From DATAEY01 sp045805565 (GTDB lineage: Bacteria; Actinomycetota; Thermoleophilia; Solirubrobacterales; Solirubrobacteraceae), in contig JBJMKZ010000028.1 of the NCBI GenBank assembly GCA_045805565.1, positions 16,533 to 80,532 on the forward strand: a DNA stretch of 64,000 nucleotides. Reading direction: 5' to 3'. The notes under the pieces are model-generated. The model had not been told where the DNA came from and ran no database searches. It worked only from the letters and a program-made list of their open reading frames with translations. The translations under genes were made by a program, and so were the position numbers. Shown here in pieces: positions 43,976 through 52,232 of this stretch. Position 1 is the first letter of the stretch; each line of letters starts with the position of its first letter.

Positions 43976-44650
43976 GTGTCCCAAGGCGAGCGACAGATGA
44001 CAGAGACCCGAATGCGCTACTCGCGCGACGTCGCCGAGTTCGACAGGGCGATCGCGTTCGTCGACGGGACCTTCGCGGTCGCATTGACGCTGCTGATCAC
44101 GACGCTCGACATCGGGGACAAGCGCTCTGCCTTCGTCAGCCTCTCGGCCTTCGCCGGCGCGGTCGGCCCGCAGTTCGTCGCCTTCCTGATCGCGTTCGCA
44201 GTCATCGCCGGCTACTGGCTGCTGCATCACCGCATGGTTGCGAGCTTCGTCGCGCTCGACACCCGCACGATCGTCGTCAACCTGTTCCTGGTCGCAGCGG
44301 TCGTTCTGCTGCCCTTCAGCACCGACTCGGTGGGGGATCCGGGCGTCGCGGATCTCGCCCTCCCAACCGTGCTGATGGCGGTGAACATCGCCGTGGTGTC
44401 CTCGCTGTACACCGTGGTATGGGTCACCGCCGCCCGTCGAAGGCTCCTCGATCACACGCCGGGCGCCGCCGAGTCGCGCGAGATGGTGATCAACAGCTTG
44501 GCGCCGGCGGTCGTCTTCCTCCTCTCGGTGCCGCTCGCCTGGTTCGTGTCGCCCGGGCTTGCCAGGCTCTCCTGGCTCTCGCTGGTGGTCGTCAATCCCG
44601 TCGTCGGCACGTTGACGGCCCGCGCGCGCCGGCGCGGGAAGCAGCCTTAG
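43976..44650 (+). CDS. TMEM175-family potassium channel (second copy)
   Basis: 224 residues, six hydrophobic segments. The pore motif reads FVDGTFAVALTLLITTLDIG, matching the family's first-helix signature with Ser replaced by Val. WLLHHRMVASFVALD follows helix 3. GTG 43976 or ATG 43997 (MTETRMRYSRDVAEFDRAI); the latter gives a more typical N-terminus. Not closely similar to the copy at 10397. Confidence 0.85.
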   Translation: MSQGERQMTETRMRYSRDVAEFDRAIAFVDGTFAVALTLLITTLDIGDKRSAFVSLSAFAGAVGPQFVAFLIAFAVIAGYWLLHHRMVASFVALDTRTIVVNLFLVAAVVLLPFSTDSVGDPGVADLALPTVLMAVNIAVVSSLYTVVWVTAARRRLLDHTPGAAESREMVINSLAPAVVFLLSVPLAWFVSPGLARLSWLSLVVVNPVVGTLTARARRRGKQP

Positions 44651-44667
44651 AGCCCCCCACCCTCGGC

Positions 44668-45852
44668 GTGCCCGCGCCCGATCGACGACCGCAGCGGAGT
44701 CGGCATGCGGTCGTCGTGATCGCGGTCGGCGCGGTGACCGTGGACTCTGCGCTTCTCGGCCTGATCGCTCCCCTGCTTCCGGCCATCGCGCACAGGACGC
44801 GAGCCGGCGATGCGGCTCTCGGCCTTGCCCTGGCGGCCTACGCGGTCCCGATCGCGCTTCTCTCGCTCCCGCTGGGCCGCGCCGCGGACTCGATGGGCCG
44901 GCGACCGCTGTTGGTGGCCGGGCTGTTCCTGGTAGCGGCCGGGTCGGTCCTCATCGCGGTGTCCGACTCGATCGCGGTTCTCCTGGCGGGCCGGGCGATC
45001 CAGGGCATCGGCTCAGCCGCGAGCTGGATCTCCGCCCTGGCGCTGGTCTCGGATACCGCCGCGCCCGGAAAGCGTGGCGAGGCCCTCGGCGTCGCTCTCG
45101 GGGCGACCGGCGCCGGCTCGATCGCGGGTCCGGCGCTCGGCGGGGTGATGGCGGACCTCCTGTCGTTCGCGGCTCCGTTTCTGCTCTTCGCAGCGGTCGC
45201 GGTCGGCCTGCTGGTCGCCACGCTCGTCGTCCTGCGCCGGGAGGTGCGGCGTGGCGGGCCGTCGCTTCCCGCTCTGCCGGCGATCATCCAGACGACACGC
45301 TCCGGGATCGGTGCCTGGGCCGCGGCCATCATGCTCGGCAGCGCCGCGGCGCTCGGGCTGATCGAGGTTGTCGCGCCGCTCGACCTCGAGGACCGCCTCG
45401 GCCTCTCGAGCGGCACGATCGGGATCCTGTTCGCGGCGTCGGTCGCGATCGATGCCGTGCTGTCCCCGGTCGGCGGGCGGTGGGGCGACCGGCACGGCCG
45501 CCGGGGCCCCGCGATAGCCGGGCTCGCCCTGTCGGCGCTGTCGGTGGTCCTGCTCGCCGCGCTCCCCGGCGTCTGGGGCGCGGCGGTCGCCCTGGCGGTT
45601 TACGGGGCGGGCTTCAGCCTGGCGATGGCGGCCTCGGTTCCGTGGCTCGACGAGGCCATGGCAGAGGGGGCCCGGGGACTCGCTTACGGGGTGCAGAACC
45701 TCCTTTACGCCGCCGGGTACATCGTCGGCCCGATCCTCGGAGGAGTCCTGCTCGAGCGCAGCGGCGCCGATCTGACCTATGCGCTGACGGCGGCGGCCCT
45801 TGGGATCGGCGCGGTGGGACTGTTCCTTTGGCCCAGCGCCCGCGTGCGGTGA
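44668..45852 (+). CDS. MFS transporter
   Basis: 394-residue major facilitator of the DHA1 drug/metabolite type: twelve hydrophobic segments, motif A GRAADSMGRRPLLVAGL between helices 2 and 3 and its half-repeat GGRWGDRHGRRGPAIAG later, GRAIQGIGSAASW (motif C-like region) in between. GTG 44668, 17 bases after the channel gene. Substrate unknown. Confidence 0.9.
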   Translation: MPAPDRRPQRSRHAVVVIAVGAVTVDSALLGLIAPLLPAIAHRTRAGDAALGLALAAYAVPIALLSLPLGRAADSMGRRPLLVAGLFLVAAGSVLIAVSDSIAVLLAGRAIQGIGSAASWISALALVSDTAAPGKRGEALGVALGATGAGSIAGPALGGVMADLLSFAAPFLLFAAVAVGLLVATLVVLRREVRRGGPSLPALPAIIQTTRSGIGAWAAAIMLGSAAALGLIEVVAPLDLEDRLGLSSGTIGILFAASVAIDAVLSPVGGRWGDRHGRRGPAIAGLALSALSVVLLAALPGVWGAAVALAVYGAGFSLAMAASVPWLDEAMAEGARGLAYGVQNLLYAAGYIVGPILGGVLLERSGADLTYALTAAALGIGAVGLFLWPSARVR

Positions 45853-46031
45853 AGGCTGGTTCGCGACGGGCTCGGTGTGACGGGATCTCGCCGAGACCAG
45901 AGGTGGATTTCGTCTTGCGAGACGCCAAGGAGGGCCTCCCAAAGCGCCCACACGTTCCGCTCGAGTCGCACTAGGATCGAAGGCCGCAAGCAAGTGAGGG
46001 CGCAAAACGGCCAAAGAGGAGGCCGCCAGCC

Positions 46032-46316
46032 ATGTACGCGACGGTAAGGCGGTACGAAGGGGTCACCGATCCTGGCGAGGCCGGGCGGCGGGTAAACGAG
46101 GGGTTCGTGCCGCTGGTAAAGGAGCTTCCGGGGTTTGTGGCCTACTACTGGGTGGACGCGGGGGGTGGGGTCATGGCCTCAACTAGCGTCTTTGAGGATC
46201 AGTCGGGAGCGGAAGCCTCCGTCGAGCGTGCTGCCGACTGGGTCCGGGAGAACATCGCGGAACTGCTTCCCAACCCGCCCGAGGTCATCACCGGCGAGGT
46301 TGTCGCCTCCGCGTAG
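46032..46316 (+). CDS. ABM-type dimeric alpha/beta-barrel protein
   Basis: 94 residues resembling antibiotic-biosynthesis-monooxygenase-like small proteins: MYATVRRYEGVTDPGE, LPGFVAYYWVDAGGGVMASTSVFED, then a helix VERAADWVRENIAEL. ATG behind AAAGAGGAGGCCGCC. These proteins dimerise; many are orphan, so no reaction is claimed. A hairpin follows at 46376. Confidence 0.8.
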   Translation: MYATVRRYEGVTDPGEAGRRVNEGFVPLVKELPGFVAYYWVDAGGGVMASTSVFEDQSGAEASVERAADWVRENIAELLPNPPEVITGEVVASA

Positions 46317-46375
46317 CTGTTGACCGCCAAGCTGTTCGACCACAGAAACCAGTCGAGGTTGCCCACAACGACCAA

Positions 46376-46397
46376 GCGCCCGGCCTTCGCCAGGCGC
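46376..46397 (+). terminator. Hairpin after ABM-like gene
   Basis: GCGCCCGGC-CTTC-GCCAGGCGC: 5+3 pairs with one C-A mismatch and a 4-base loop, 60 bases after the stop. No T-run. The following 190 bases to 46590 show nothing recognisable. Confidence 0.5.
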
Positions 46398-46590
46398 TAG
46401 GTGCGGCAGCAGGACCGGCGTCATCCCGCCCCTCTGAACCTGACCGGGGTAGCCGACCTCGGGGGTAGCTCTGAACTCGCTGCCCAGCATCGTGGCGCAT
46501 GGTCCTTACCTCGCCCATGGCCGATCTGGCCTGTTGGGTCGCGACCCTCGGCGAGGGTTGAATGCCTCGAGCGGGGGCCTAGTCCTGCGC

Positions 46591-47369
46591 TCAGCCCGCG
46601 CGCGGCAGGACCTGCCTCAGCGTGTCAGGATGGAGGCCGAGCTGCCCCGAGAACGGCTGATCCTGCGACGCGAGCATCGTGATCACGACAGCCACCGCCG
46701 TTGCAAAAACGCCCATGGCGACGCGAGTGGTGGTGCGATTGCCACTGTGAACCAAGGCGATCGCGCAGAGCGAGAGTGACGCCAGCGCGACCAGCCCCGC
46801 CCATTTGACAGCGTTGATGCTCGAACCGCTCACGATGATTCGCTGGCGCCGCGCGTGCAGGGCGTCCTCAATCGAGGCGACGAGCTCGCGCTGGGCCACC
46901 GCTTGGCCGTTGCTTTGAGGGTGGAACCCGATCATGAGATGAAGCGCGTCGGCCAGCGCGGTGGGGATGGCGGTCAAGTTGGCGCGCTGCTCCTTCATTG
47001 CCGGCCATTCGTCGTTCACGGCACTCTCGATCTGGCTGCGGACCAGCGCGCGCATGCGGAGCCGCAGGGGAGGCGGGAGGTCGTCGCTCAAGATGACAAT
47101 CGACCGCAAGGCGCTCGCCTCCTCGTCCATCGCCTGCTGGGCGCGGTCGACATTGCCCCAGACGCCGACCGCCAGAAAGCCGACGAATAGCGCGAAGAGG
47201 ATGCCCATCGGCGGCAGCATCCCGGGCGAGACGGCGCTCAGCGCGGCGGCGCGCTCACCCTCGGCCAGCAGCATCACCACGGCGTAGATGGCCGCGGTGA
47301 GCAGCGCCATGCGGCGAGGACCACCAGTCCGATCCAAACCACCGGCAGGTTAGGGAGCCAGCCGAACAT
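46591..47369 (-). pseudogene. DUF4239 membrane protein, frameshifted near its start
   Basis: Bestrophin-like DUF4239 family: ERAAALSAVSPGMLPPMGIL, ALFVGFLAVGVW, EASALRSIV, AVNDEWPAM, ARRQRIIVS, and two closing membrane helices. The uninterrupted frame begins at ATG 47310 (MALLTAAIYAVVM), but the family N-terminus is readable one frame away: ATG 47369 gives MFGWLPNLPVVWIGLVVLA, running straight up to position 47313. Inserting one base between them restores a continuous protein of about 259 residues. Either a real frameshift or a sequencing error; the short form could still be translated. Confidence 0.75.
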
Positions 47370-47558
47370 GACTATCCGGCGATCCTACGCCGCTGCCATG
47401 GCGCCACAGAGCTGACCGTGGCAACCGTGCCGTCGGGCCGCCGTCCCTGCTTGGCGCGAAAGGAGCGGTACCCGCCATTCAAGCCGCCAGCCAGCATTGC
47501 TGGACGACCCGAGCCTTCACTCGGAGGGACGATCGGGGCGGCCCGCTATTAGGGCGTC

Positions 47559-47966
47559 CTAGGCGTTGGCAGGCCGCTCGACGACGAAGATGTGGTTGCC
47601 ATCGAGGTCGCGCACCATAAACATCAGCGGGGCGCCGGACGGCTGCATGGGCTCGGGGTCGAGGTCGATGCCGCCGATGGCCTTGAGGCGCGCGTGCTCG
47701 CCGCGAACGTCGGCCGTCTCGACGCCGATCGCGTTGCCACCTGGCTCCTCGTTCATCGGCGGGTTGAGCGCCAGCCGGGCGGTGGAGCTGGGAGGCGCCA
47801 CCTCGAGCCAGCGGTGCTCGTTGTTCTCGCCGTAGCGCGTATCGCCGCGCACCTCGAAGCCGAGCTTCTCGGTATAGAAAGCGCGGGCCGCGTCCTGGTC
47901 AGAAACAGTGAACATCACGACGCCGATGTTCGTGACGGTCGTGGGGGGCTGCGAGAGATCTGTCAT
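47559..47966 (-). CDS. VOC-family (glyoxalase-like) protein
   Basis: 135-residue vicinal-oxygen-chelate protein: NIGVVMFTVSDQDAARAFY, EKLGFEVRGD, HRWLEVAPP, and MFMVRDLDGNHIFVVE with the late metal-position Glu/His set. ATG 47966 (MTDLSQPPTTVT). Could be dioxygenase, isomerase or resistance protein; not decidable. Last gene before the tRNA remnant at the right edge of the island. Confidence 0.87.
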   Translation of the reverse strand: MTDLSQPPTTVTNIGVVMFTVSDQDAARAFYTEKLGFEVRGDTRYGENNEHRWLEVAPPSSTARLALNPPMNEEPGGNAIGVETADVRGEHARLKAIGGIDLDPEPMQPSGAPLMFMVRDLDGNHIFVVERPANA

Positions 47967-48231
47967 GCCCCGTAGCTTACGCGCGGGTGATCTGGCCAAG
48001 CCGTTCCAAGGGCGGGTTGCCGAGTACATCGACGACGACTGGTCGAAGGCTGACTCATTCGATCAGGGGACCGCCAGGATGCGGTCCCCAGCCCGTCGGT
48101 CCAGTGGAAGCGCCATGGAAGCCTCAGTCACCGCGATCCGACCCGGAGACTGTCCACAGGGTCGGGCGAAATCTGGTTGAGCGGCGACATTTGCCGTAAT
48201 CAGACCCGTAGCCGCCCGTACCTGCCGCTGC

Positions 48232-48273
48232 CTCGTAATGAAGGGGTCCCGGTCCGAGTCCGGGCGTCGGCTT
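48232..48273 (+). repeat. Putative attR: degenerate tRNA-Thr 3' copy
   Basis: 42 bases match 43 bases of the tRNA-Thr at 35433-35475 with a C deleted from the CCCC run and one T-to-C change in the T arm (GGTCCGAG for GGTTCGAG). The 5' half of a tRNA is absent, so it is not a gene. Same orientation as the intact tRNA, as expected for attL/attR. Confidence 0.6.
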
Positions 48274-48340
48274 GGGGACGCTTCCGGGATTCTGCCGACG
48301 CCACGGTTATTGTCGCGCACCGTCTGACGATGCCGAATCC

Positions 48341-48473
48341 GCCTGCGTCCCAGGCGCGAGCGGAGCGGGGGACCCGATAGGCCGCCGGCTGGCGGCCCTG
48401 GGGCGAATCCGGGCACTGGCGCCCGGTAGCGCGGCCCTTTACGCGCGAGCCCGTCAGCTAACCCCGTAGGCCC
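48341..48473 (+). promoter_or_regulatory. c-di-AMP riboswitch (ydaO/yuaA class) upstream of polysaccharide deacetylase
   Basis: Same ordered elements as the one at 31881: GCGGGGGACCCGATAG, GGGGCGAATC, a GC stem, and GCGCGAGCCCGTCAGCTAAC followed by CCCGTAGGC, which pairs with GCCTGCG at 48341 to close P1. The gene start is 20 bases downstream behind AAGGGAG. Orientation is right for control of the deacetylase. Confidence 0.9.
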
Positions 48474-48493
48474 GAGATGAAGGGAGACGTCGG

Positions 48494-49447
48494 GTGCCGC
48501 GCGGCGACCTTGCCTGGAATTGGCCCAACACTGAGCCTCAGGGCGCGTCCCGCCCCGCACCGCCGCGTCCGTCGAGCTCGCCGACTGTCATCCCCCGCCG
48601 GCGTGCGCTCCGCGCGGGGGCGCTGCTTCTAGCCCTGGCGATCGGAGCAGCCGGGATCGCGGCGCTACCCAAGCGCTTGGGCCAAGTCGCCCAAGCGGTG
48701 GGCATCGCCACCGGGCCATCGGGGCGCGAGGTAGCCGAGCGGCGCTGGCGCCACCACCTCGCCCTTGAGCGCGGTGCGCTGGAGCGGGTGCTCTCCTACA
48801 CCCCCTACGTCTCGCTGGGGACGCCCAGCCGACCGGAGATCGCTCTGACCTTCGACGACGGCCCTGGTCTCTACACCACTCAAATCGTTCGCACCCTGGT
48901 CCGCAACCGGGCCCCCGGCACGTTCTTTGTTGTCGGAAGCCAAGTCGCCACCTTCCACAAAGCACTGCAGGAAATCATCGCCACCGGCTTTCCGATCGGC
49001 GACCACACGTTCAGCCACCAGAGCATGACCAACCTCTCCGCGACGGAGCAAAGCGCCGAGATCGATCAGCAAGCGGCGGCGGTCAGGCGCTACGGCGCTC
49101 CATCCCCGCGGCTGTTTCGCCCGCCCTACGGGTCGTTTGACCGCGCGAGCCTCGAGCTGCTGCGAGCCAAGCGAATGCTGATGGTCCTATGGACGGTCGA
49201 TACCGAGGACTACCTGCGCCCCGGGGTTGAGGCGATCGTCAGACGCGTGCTGCAAGGGGCCAAGCCAGGCGCGATCATCGCCCTACACGACGGCGGCGGG
49301 GATCGCAGCCAGACCGTCGCCGCCATCCCCAAGATCGTGCGGGGGCTGCGCGCCCGCGGATATCGGCTGGTCACCGTCCCACGCTTGGTCCTCGACGATC
49401 CCCCGCCGCGCAACCAGCCACTGCCGGCCCAGCTCGCAGGTGGCTGA
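48494..49447 (+). CDS. Membrane-anchored polysaccharide deacetylase (NodB fold)
   Basis: 317-residue carbohydrate esterase 4. An N-terminal hydrophobic helix after RRRAL (ALLLALAIGAAGIAAL, about 40-58) anchors or exports it; the NodB domain then shows LTFDDGPG (Asp pair), GDHTFSHQSMTN (metal His pair), RPPYGSFD and ALHDGGGDRSQT. Likely deacetylates peptidoglycan or a wall polymer outside the membrane. GTG 48494. The upstream riboswitch predicts c-di-AMP control. Confidence 0.92.
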   Translation: MPRGDLAWNWPNTEPQGASRPAPPRPSSSPTVIPRRRALRAGALLLALAIGAAGIAALPKRLGQVAQAVGIATGPSGREVAERRWRHHLALERGALERVLSYTPYVSLGTPSRPEIALTFDDGPGLYTTQIVRTLVRNRAPGTFFVVGSQVATFHKALQEIIATGFPIGDHTFSHQSMTNLSATEQSAEIDQQAAAVRRYGAPSPRLFRPPYGSFDRASLELLRAKRMLMVLWTVDTEDYLRPGVEAIVRRVLQGAKPGAIIALHDGGGDRSQTVAAIPKIVRGLRARGYRLVTVPRLVLDDPPPRNQPLPAQLAGG

Positions 49448-49671
49448 TGAGCTTGGCGGTCGCGATCCTGGTCGGCTTCTTGGTGGGCTTGCTGCTGCTC
49501 GCAGTTATCGGACGCCGATTGGCGGTGTTTCTCTGGGTGTTCTGCCAGGAGTCGCTCATGTACTTCGGGCTGCTGCCCTATCCGCAGGAGGTGGTACGGC
49601 GTCGTCGGGTCCGCCCGTCGGGCCGCGCTGGTCCAGCTGACCCGAACCCTCACCCGGACAGCGGCCCTTAG
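49447..49671 (+). CDS. Small membrane protein coupled to the deacetylase
   Basis: 74 residues: one N-terminal hydrophobic helix (LAVAILVGFLVGLLLLAVIG), an aromatic segment with VFCQESLMYFGLLPYP, and a basic tail. ATG overlaps the deacetylase stop by one base (TGATG), so it is translationally coupled and probably works with it at the membrane. No family recognised. Confidence 0.7.
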   Translation: MSLAVAILVGFLVGLLLLAVIGRRLAVFLWVFCQESLMYFGLLPYPQEVVRRRRVRPSGRAGPADPNPHPDSGP

Positions 49672-49820
49672 CGGCCGACGCCTCGTAGTGCCCAGGCGAT
49701 CAGCGCGACCAGGCCAAGGCCCGGGCGACCCAGCGCTGGGTTGCTGCGGTGGGGATGCTTAGGATTGCCGGGCAACGTGGCAGCGTTGAACGTCTCCCCG
49801 CTCCAGGAGGTAGGAGAACG

Positions 49821-50147
49821 ATGAAGCGACTTCTGCTCAGCGCGGCACTCGGCATCGCCCTATGGCCGGCGATCCCATCAACGTCCGCCCAGGCAGCCGG
49901 ACACAGTTGTCCGAACTACATCAGGCCGGGGAAGGTGCATCAGGTCCGCAGCATGAGAGTTGGCGGGACCACGTGCGCAGGAGGAAAGGGGGTGATCGCC
50001 AACTGGGCACAGGACTGCCCAGTGCACCACTGCATCGTAGGAGCCTACGACTGCCACACACGGATTATCAGCCGGCGCGACAACGTGTCTCGGTTCTACT
50101 GCTTCGCGCCTGGGCGCTTCGTGATCGCGACGTTCCTGGGGCCATGA
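49821..50147 (+). CDS. Secreted cysteine-rich protein
   Basis: 108 residues; ATG behind AGGAGGTAGGAGAACG. Signal MKRLLLSAALGIALWPAIPS, cleavage near AQA. The mature 84 residues contain six cysteines (HSCPN, TTCAGG, QDCPVHHC, YDCH, FYCFAP), enough for three disulfides, and several His. Resembles short secreted actinobacterial proteins without assigned function. Confidence 0.78.
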   Translation: MKRLLLSAALGIALWPAIPSTSAQAAGHSCPNYIRPGKVHQVRSMRVGGTTCAGGKGVIANWAQDCPVHHCIVGAYDCHTRIISRRDNVSRFYCFAPGRFVIATFLGP

Positions 50148-50168
50148 CTGCCGGCGGGCAACGGGAGC

Positions 50169-50831
50169 GTGCGGTTAGAGCATGATGTGAGCGTGCCCAC
50201 CCCTCCCAAACCCCGCAGCGTCAAGATCTCCGACGACGAGCGGCGCGGATGGTCTTCGGATCGTCCCCGTCGTGACGGGGCCCCCAAGCGCCCGCCCGAC
50301 CTGTCGGTGCGCTCCCAGGTGCTCCGTCCATCCGACCGCCTGCGCTACTCCCCGGGGAGCCTGCTGGTGATCGTGTCGGCGTCGGCGCCCGAGGCCAACG
50401 GCTTCGCCCAACGGGTGGTCGAGAGCTCGGGCTTCGTGCTGTCGCGCCACAAGCTCCGTGGCCTGCTGGCCGGCCGGGTTCCCGAACAAGAGCTCGAAGG
50501 GCGGGCCGTCGAGCTCCTCGACGCCGCCGTCCGCAAGCGCCTGGAGACGGGCGAGACGGTCGTCATCGTGCCCGAGAGTCTCGATGCCGGCGAGCGCGAG
50601 CGCTACGTGCGCATGGCCGCGGGCTTCAAGCGGCCATGTCACCTGATCCTGCTCGAGACGCGCCCGCATCAGGTCGCCGAGGAGGTTCGTGCGCCGCTCA
50701 ATGAGTTGCGCCGTCGCCTGGACGCCGGCGAGCTGGGCGCTGACGGCTTTCAGACCGTCCTGCGCCTGGGCGGGGCGTCGCTCTCGGAGCTCAAACGGAT
50801 CGTCTTTCAGCCACTGCCGCGTGACGAGTAG
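50169..50831 (+). CDS. Polynucleotide-kinase-like protein with degenerate P-loop
   Basis: About 220 residues. The layout matches the Pnkp/AAA_33 kinase fold: strand LLVIVSASAP, then SSGFVLSRHKLRGLLAG, ELLDAAVRKRLETGETVVIV, and HLILLETRPHQVAEEV. However the expected GxxGxGKS is replaced by SASAPEANG, without the invariant Lys, so ATP-dependent transfer is doubtful. Starts possible at GTG 50169, 50187 or 50193. The first 60 residues are polar and disordered-looking. Pseudoenzyme or regulator are possibilities. Confidence 0.68.
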   Translation: MRLEHDVSVPTPPKPRSVKISDDERRGWSSDRPRRDGAPKRPPDLSVRSQVLRPSDRLRYSPGSLLVIVSASAPEANGFAQRVVESSGFVLSRHKLRGLLAGRVPEQELEGRAVELLDAAVRKRLETGETVVIVPESLDAGERERYVRMAAGFKRPCHLILLETRPHQVAEEVRAPLNELRRRLDAGELGADGFQTVLRLGGASLSELKRIVFQPLPRDE

Positions 50832-50868
50832 CCCGCGTCGCGACCAACTGCGCGGGCAAACCCCAGTA

Positions 50869-51777
50869 CTAGGCGGTGGCGACTGAGGGTTCGCCTGCGC
50901 CCACCCGCCAGATCGCATCCTGGGCCAACGCGTCGCGAGCGACTTCGCCACGGGCGACGAGCGAAAGGAGCTCGTCCTCTGTGCCCTGGACATCGGCGTC
51001 AACGAGGTCGGAAGGGCGCAGGACGGCGGCCACCTCGGCCGTCGTCATTCCTTCCGGGAACGCGGCGAGGGCCTCGAGGGCGCTGGTCGGGGCGGGCCGC
51101 CTCTCGAGTGTCGGATCGAAGTTGGCGAGAACGACGTCGTATGCCTCGAAGGGCTGGAACCCGCCGGCCTCGAGCCGAGTGCCCTCCTCGTCTTCGAAGA
51201 CCAGCGACGGCGCCGTGTAGCGCACCGGTCCGTCGCTTGAGGATGAGCGGCCCTGGGCGTGAGTTGGCGAGCCTTCGGCGCTGCGGGCGAGTGATCGATC
51301 GGCCTCGTAGACGTCGACGACGGCAGGGTCGTCCACGCGCGACACGATCGCCTCGGCATCGAGGTCCGGGATGGTGCCAAGGGCCCGCCGCAGGTCGTCG
51401 AGATCGTCGAGCAGGCCCTTGGTGGTGAACTGCATGAATTGCAGCGCCCTGAAGGCGGCCTCACCGAACCGGGGTCCGGCTGCACGCGCCGCGACGATGG
51501 CTCGGCAGGCGGGTGCGGTGGCCGCCATACGGGGCTTGGGGTGAGGAGCAAACGGCATCCCGAAGCGGGCCCGGAACGCCCGTTGTCCAAGTGCCGCACC
51601 CTCAGGCGTGTATCCCCGGTCGACATAGGCCTGCGCGCTCTGGCTTAGTCCGATCAGCACCAGCCGCCAGGACAGCTGTTCCCCAAAGCGCCAGCGCAGC
51701 CGGGCGTGGGCAGGCCGCGCGCAGTAAGCCCACGGGCAGCCCGGATCGGTGAAGTGCAGAACCTGGATCCGATGCAC
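50869..51777 (-). CDS. DsbA/FrnE-like thioredoxin-fold protein
   Basis: 302 residues, cytoplasmic. The active-site region reads TDPGCPWAYCARPA (Cys14 and Cys19, not a CxxC pair) as in FrnE/2-hydroxychromene isomerase-type DsbA relatives; the helical insert and a C-terminal cis-Pro region TAPSLVFEDEEG follow. The last 70 residues look like a small winged-helix-type extension (TTAEVAAVLRPSDLVDADVQ). GTG start. Reaction unknown. Confidence 0.82.
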   Translation of the reverse strand: MHRIQVLHFTDPGCPWAYCARPAHARLRWRFGEQLSWRLVLIGLSQSAQAYVDRGYTPEGAALGQRAFRARFGMPFAPHPKPRMAATAPACRAIVAARAAGPRFGEAAFRALQFMQFTTKGLLDDLDDLRRALGTIPDLDAEAIVSRVDDPAVVDVYEADRSLARSAEGSPTHAQGRSSSSDGPVRYTAPSLVFEDEEGTRLEAGGFQPFEAYDVVLANFDPTLERRPAPTSALEALAAFPEGMTTAEVAAVLRPSDLVDADVQGTEDELLSLVARGEVARDALAQDAIWRVGAGEPSVATA

Positions 51778-51887
51778 GGTTGATCCGGTGCGGCCTACCT
51801 CCGAGGCGTCTGATGTTCAGCCCACAGGGCAGGCTGGCCGGAGCGAAGGAACTTGGGCTGCCGCCCGGCCAGCCGCCTCTGATCGCT

Positions 51888-52064
51888 TTAGCCGGCGGTG
51901 ACCACTGGCTGCTTCTCGCGCAGCTCGACCATCTCTTCGTCATGGTCGGACTCGGCCACCGTGACGGGGCGATCGGTGGGCTGCTCTTCACGATCGAGCA
52001 GGTCTCGAATCCGCTGGTCCTCGCGCGCACGCTCATCCCGCTGCCACCTGCGCGTGTAGCACAT
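51888..52064 (-). CDS. Small highly charged protein
   Basis: 58 residues from ATG 52064, which has a near-perfect ribosome site (GGAGGTGACGAGC). Sequence MCYTRRWQRDERAREDQRIR is followed by acidic and basic helical residues. Similar short proteins beginning MCY are seen in actinobacteria, function unknown. The ribosome site is the main support. Confidence 0.7.
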   Translation of the reverse strand: MCYTRRWQRDERAREDQRIRDLLDREEQPTDRPVTVAESDHDEEMVELREKQPVVTAG

Positions 52065-52232
52065 GCTCGTCACCTCCGACGATCGGTGTCCGACCTAAGT
52101 GTCGCCGCGGGCCCACTCGGCGAAACCTTCCCTATCGGCAGTAAGAGGATCTACGGCTCCCGGCTGTGCGGGGGCCTCCCTCGAGCGATTGGACTCGCTC
52201 GAACGGTCGGAAGGAGAGATGGTTGCCGAGAA

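Noticed and set aside
47967..48231. Short frame upstream of the VOC gene on the plus strand
   Set aside because: No ribosome site, no motif and it runs into the degenerate tRNA copy; treated as non-coding.
48232..48273. Second tRNA-Thr gene
   Set aside because: Only the 3' part is present, with a deletion in the T-stem; acceptor 5' strand and D arm are missing.
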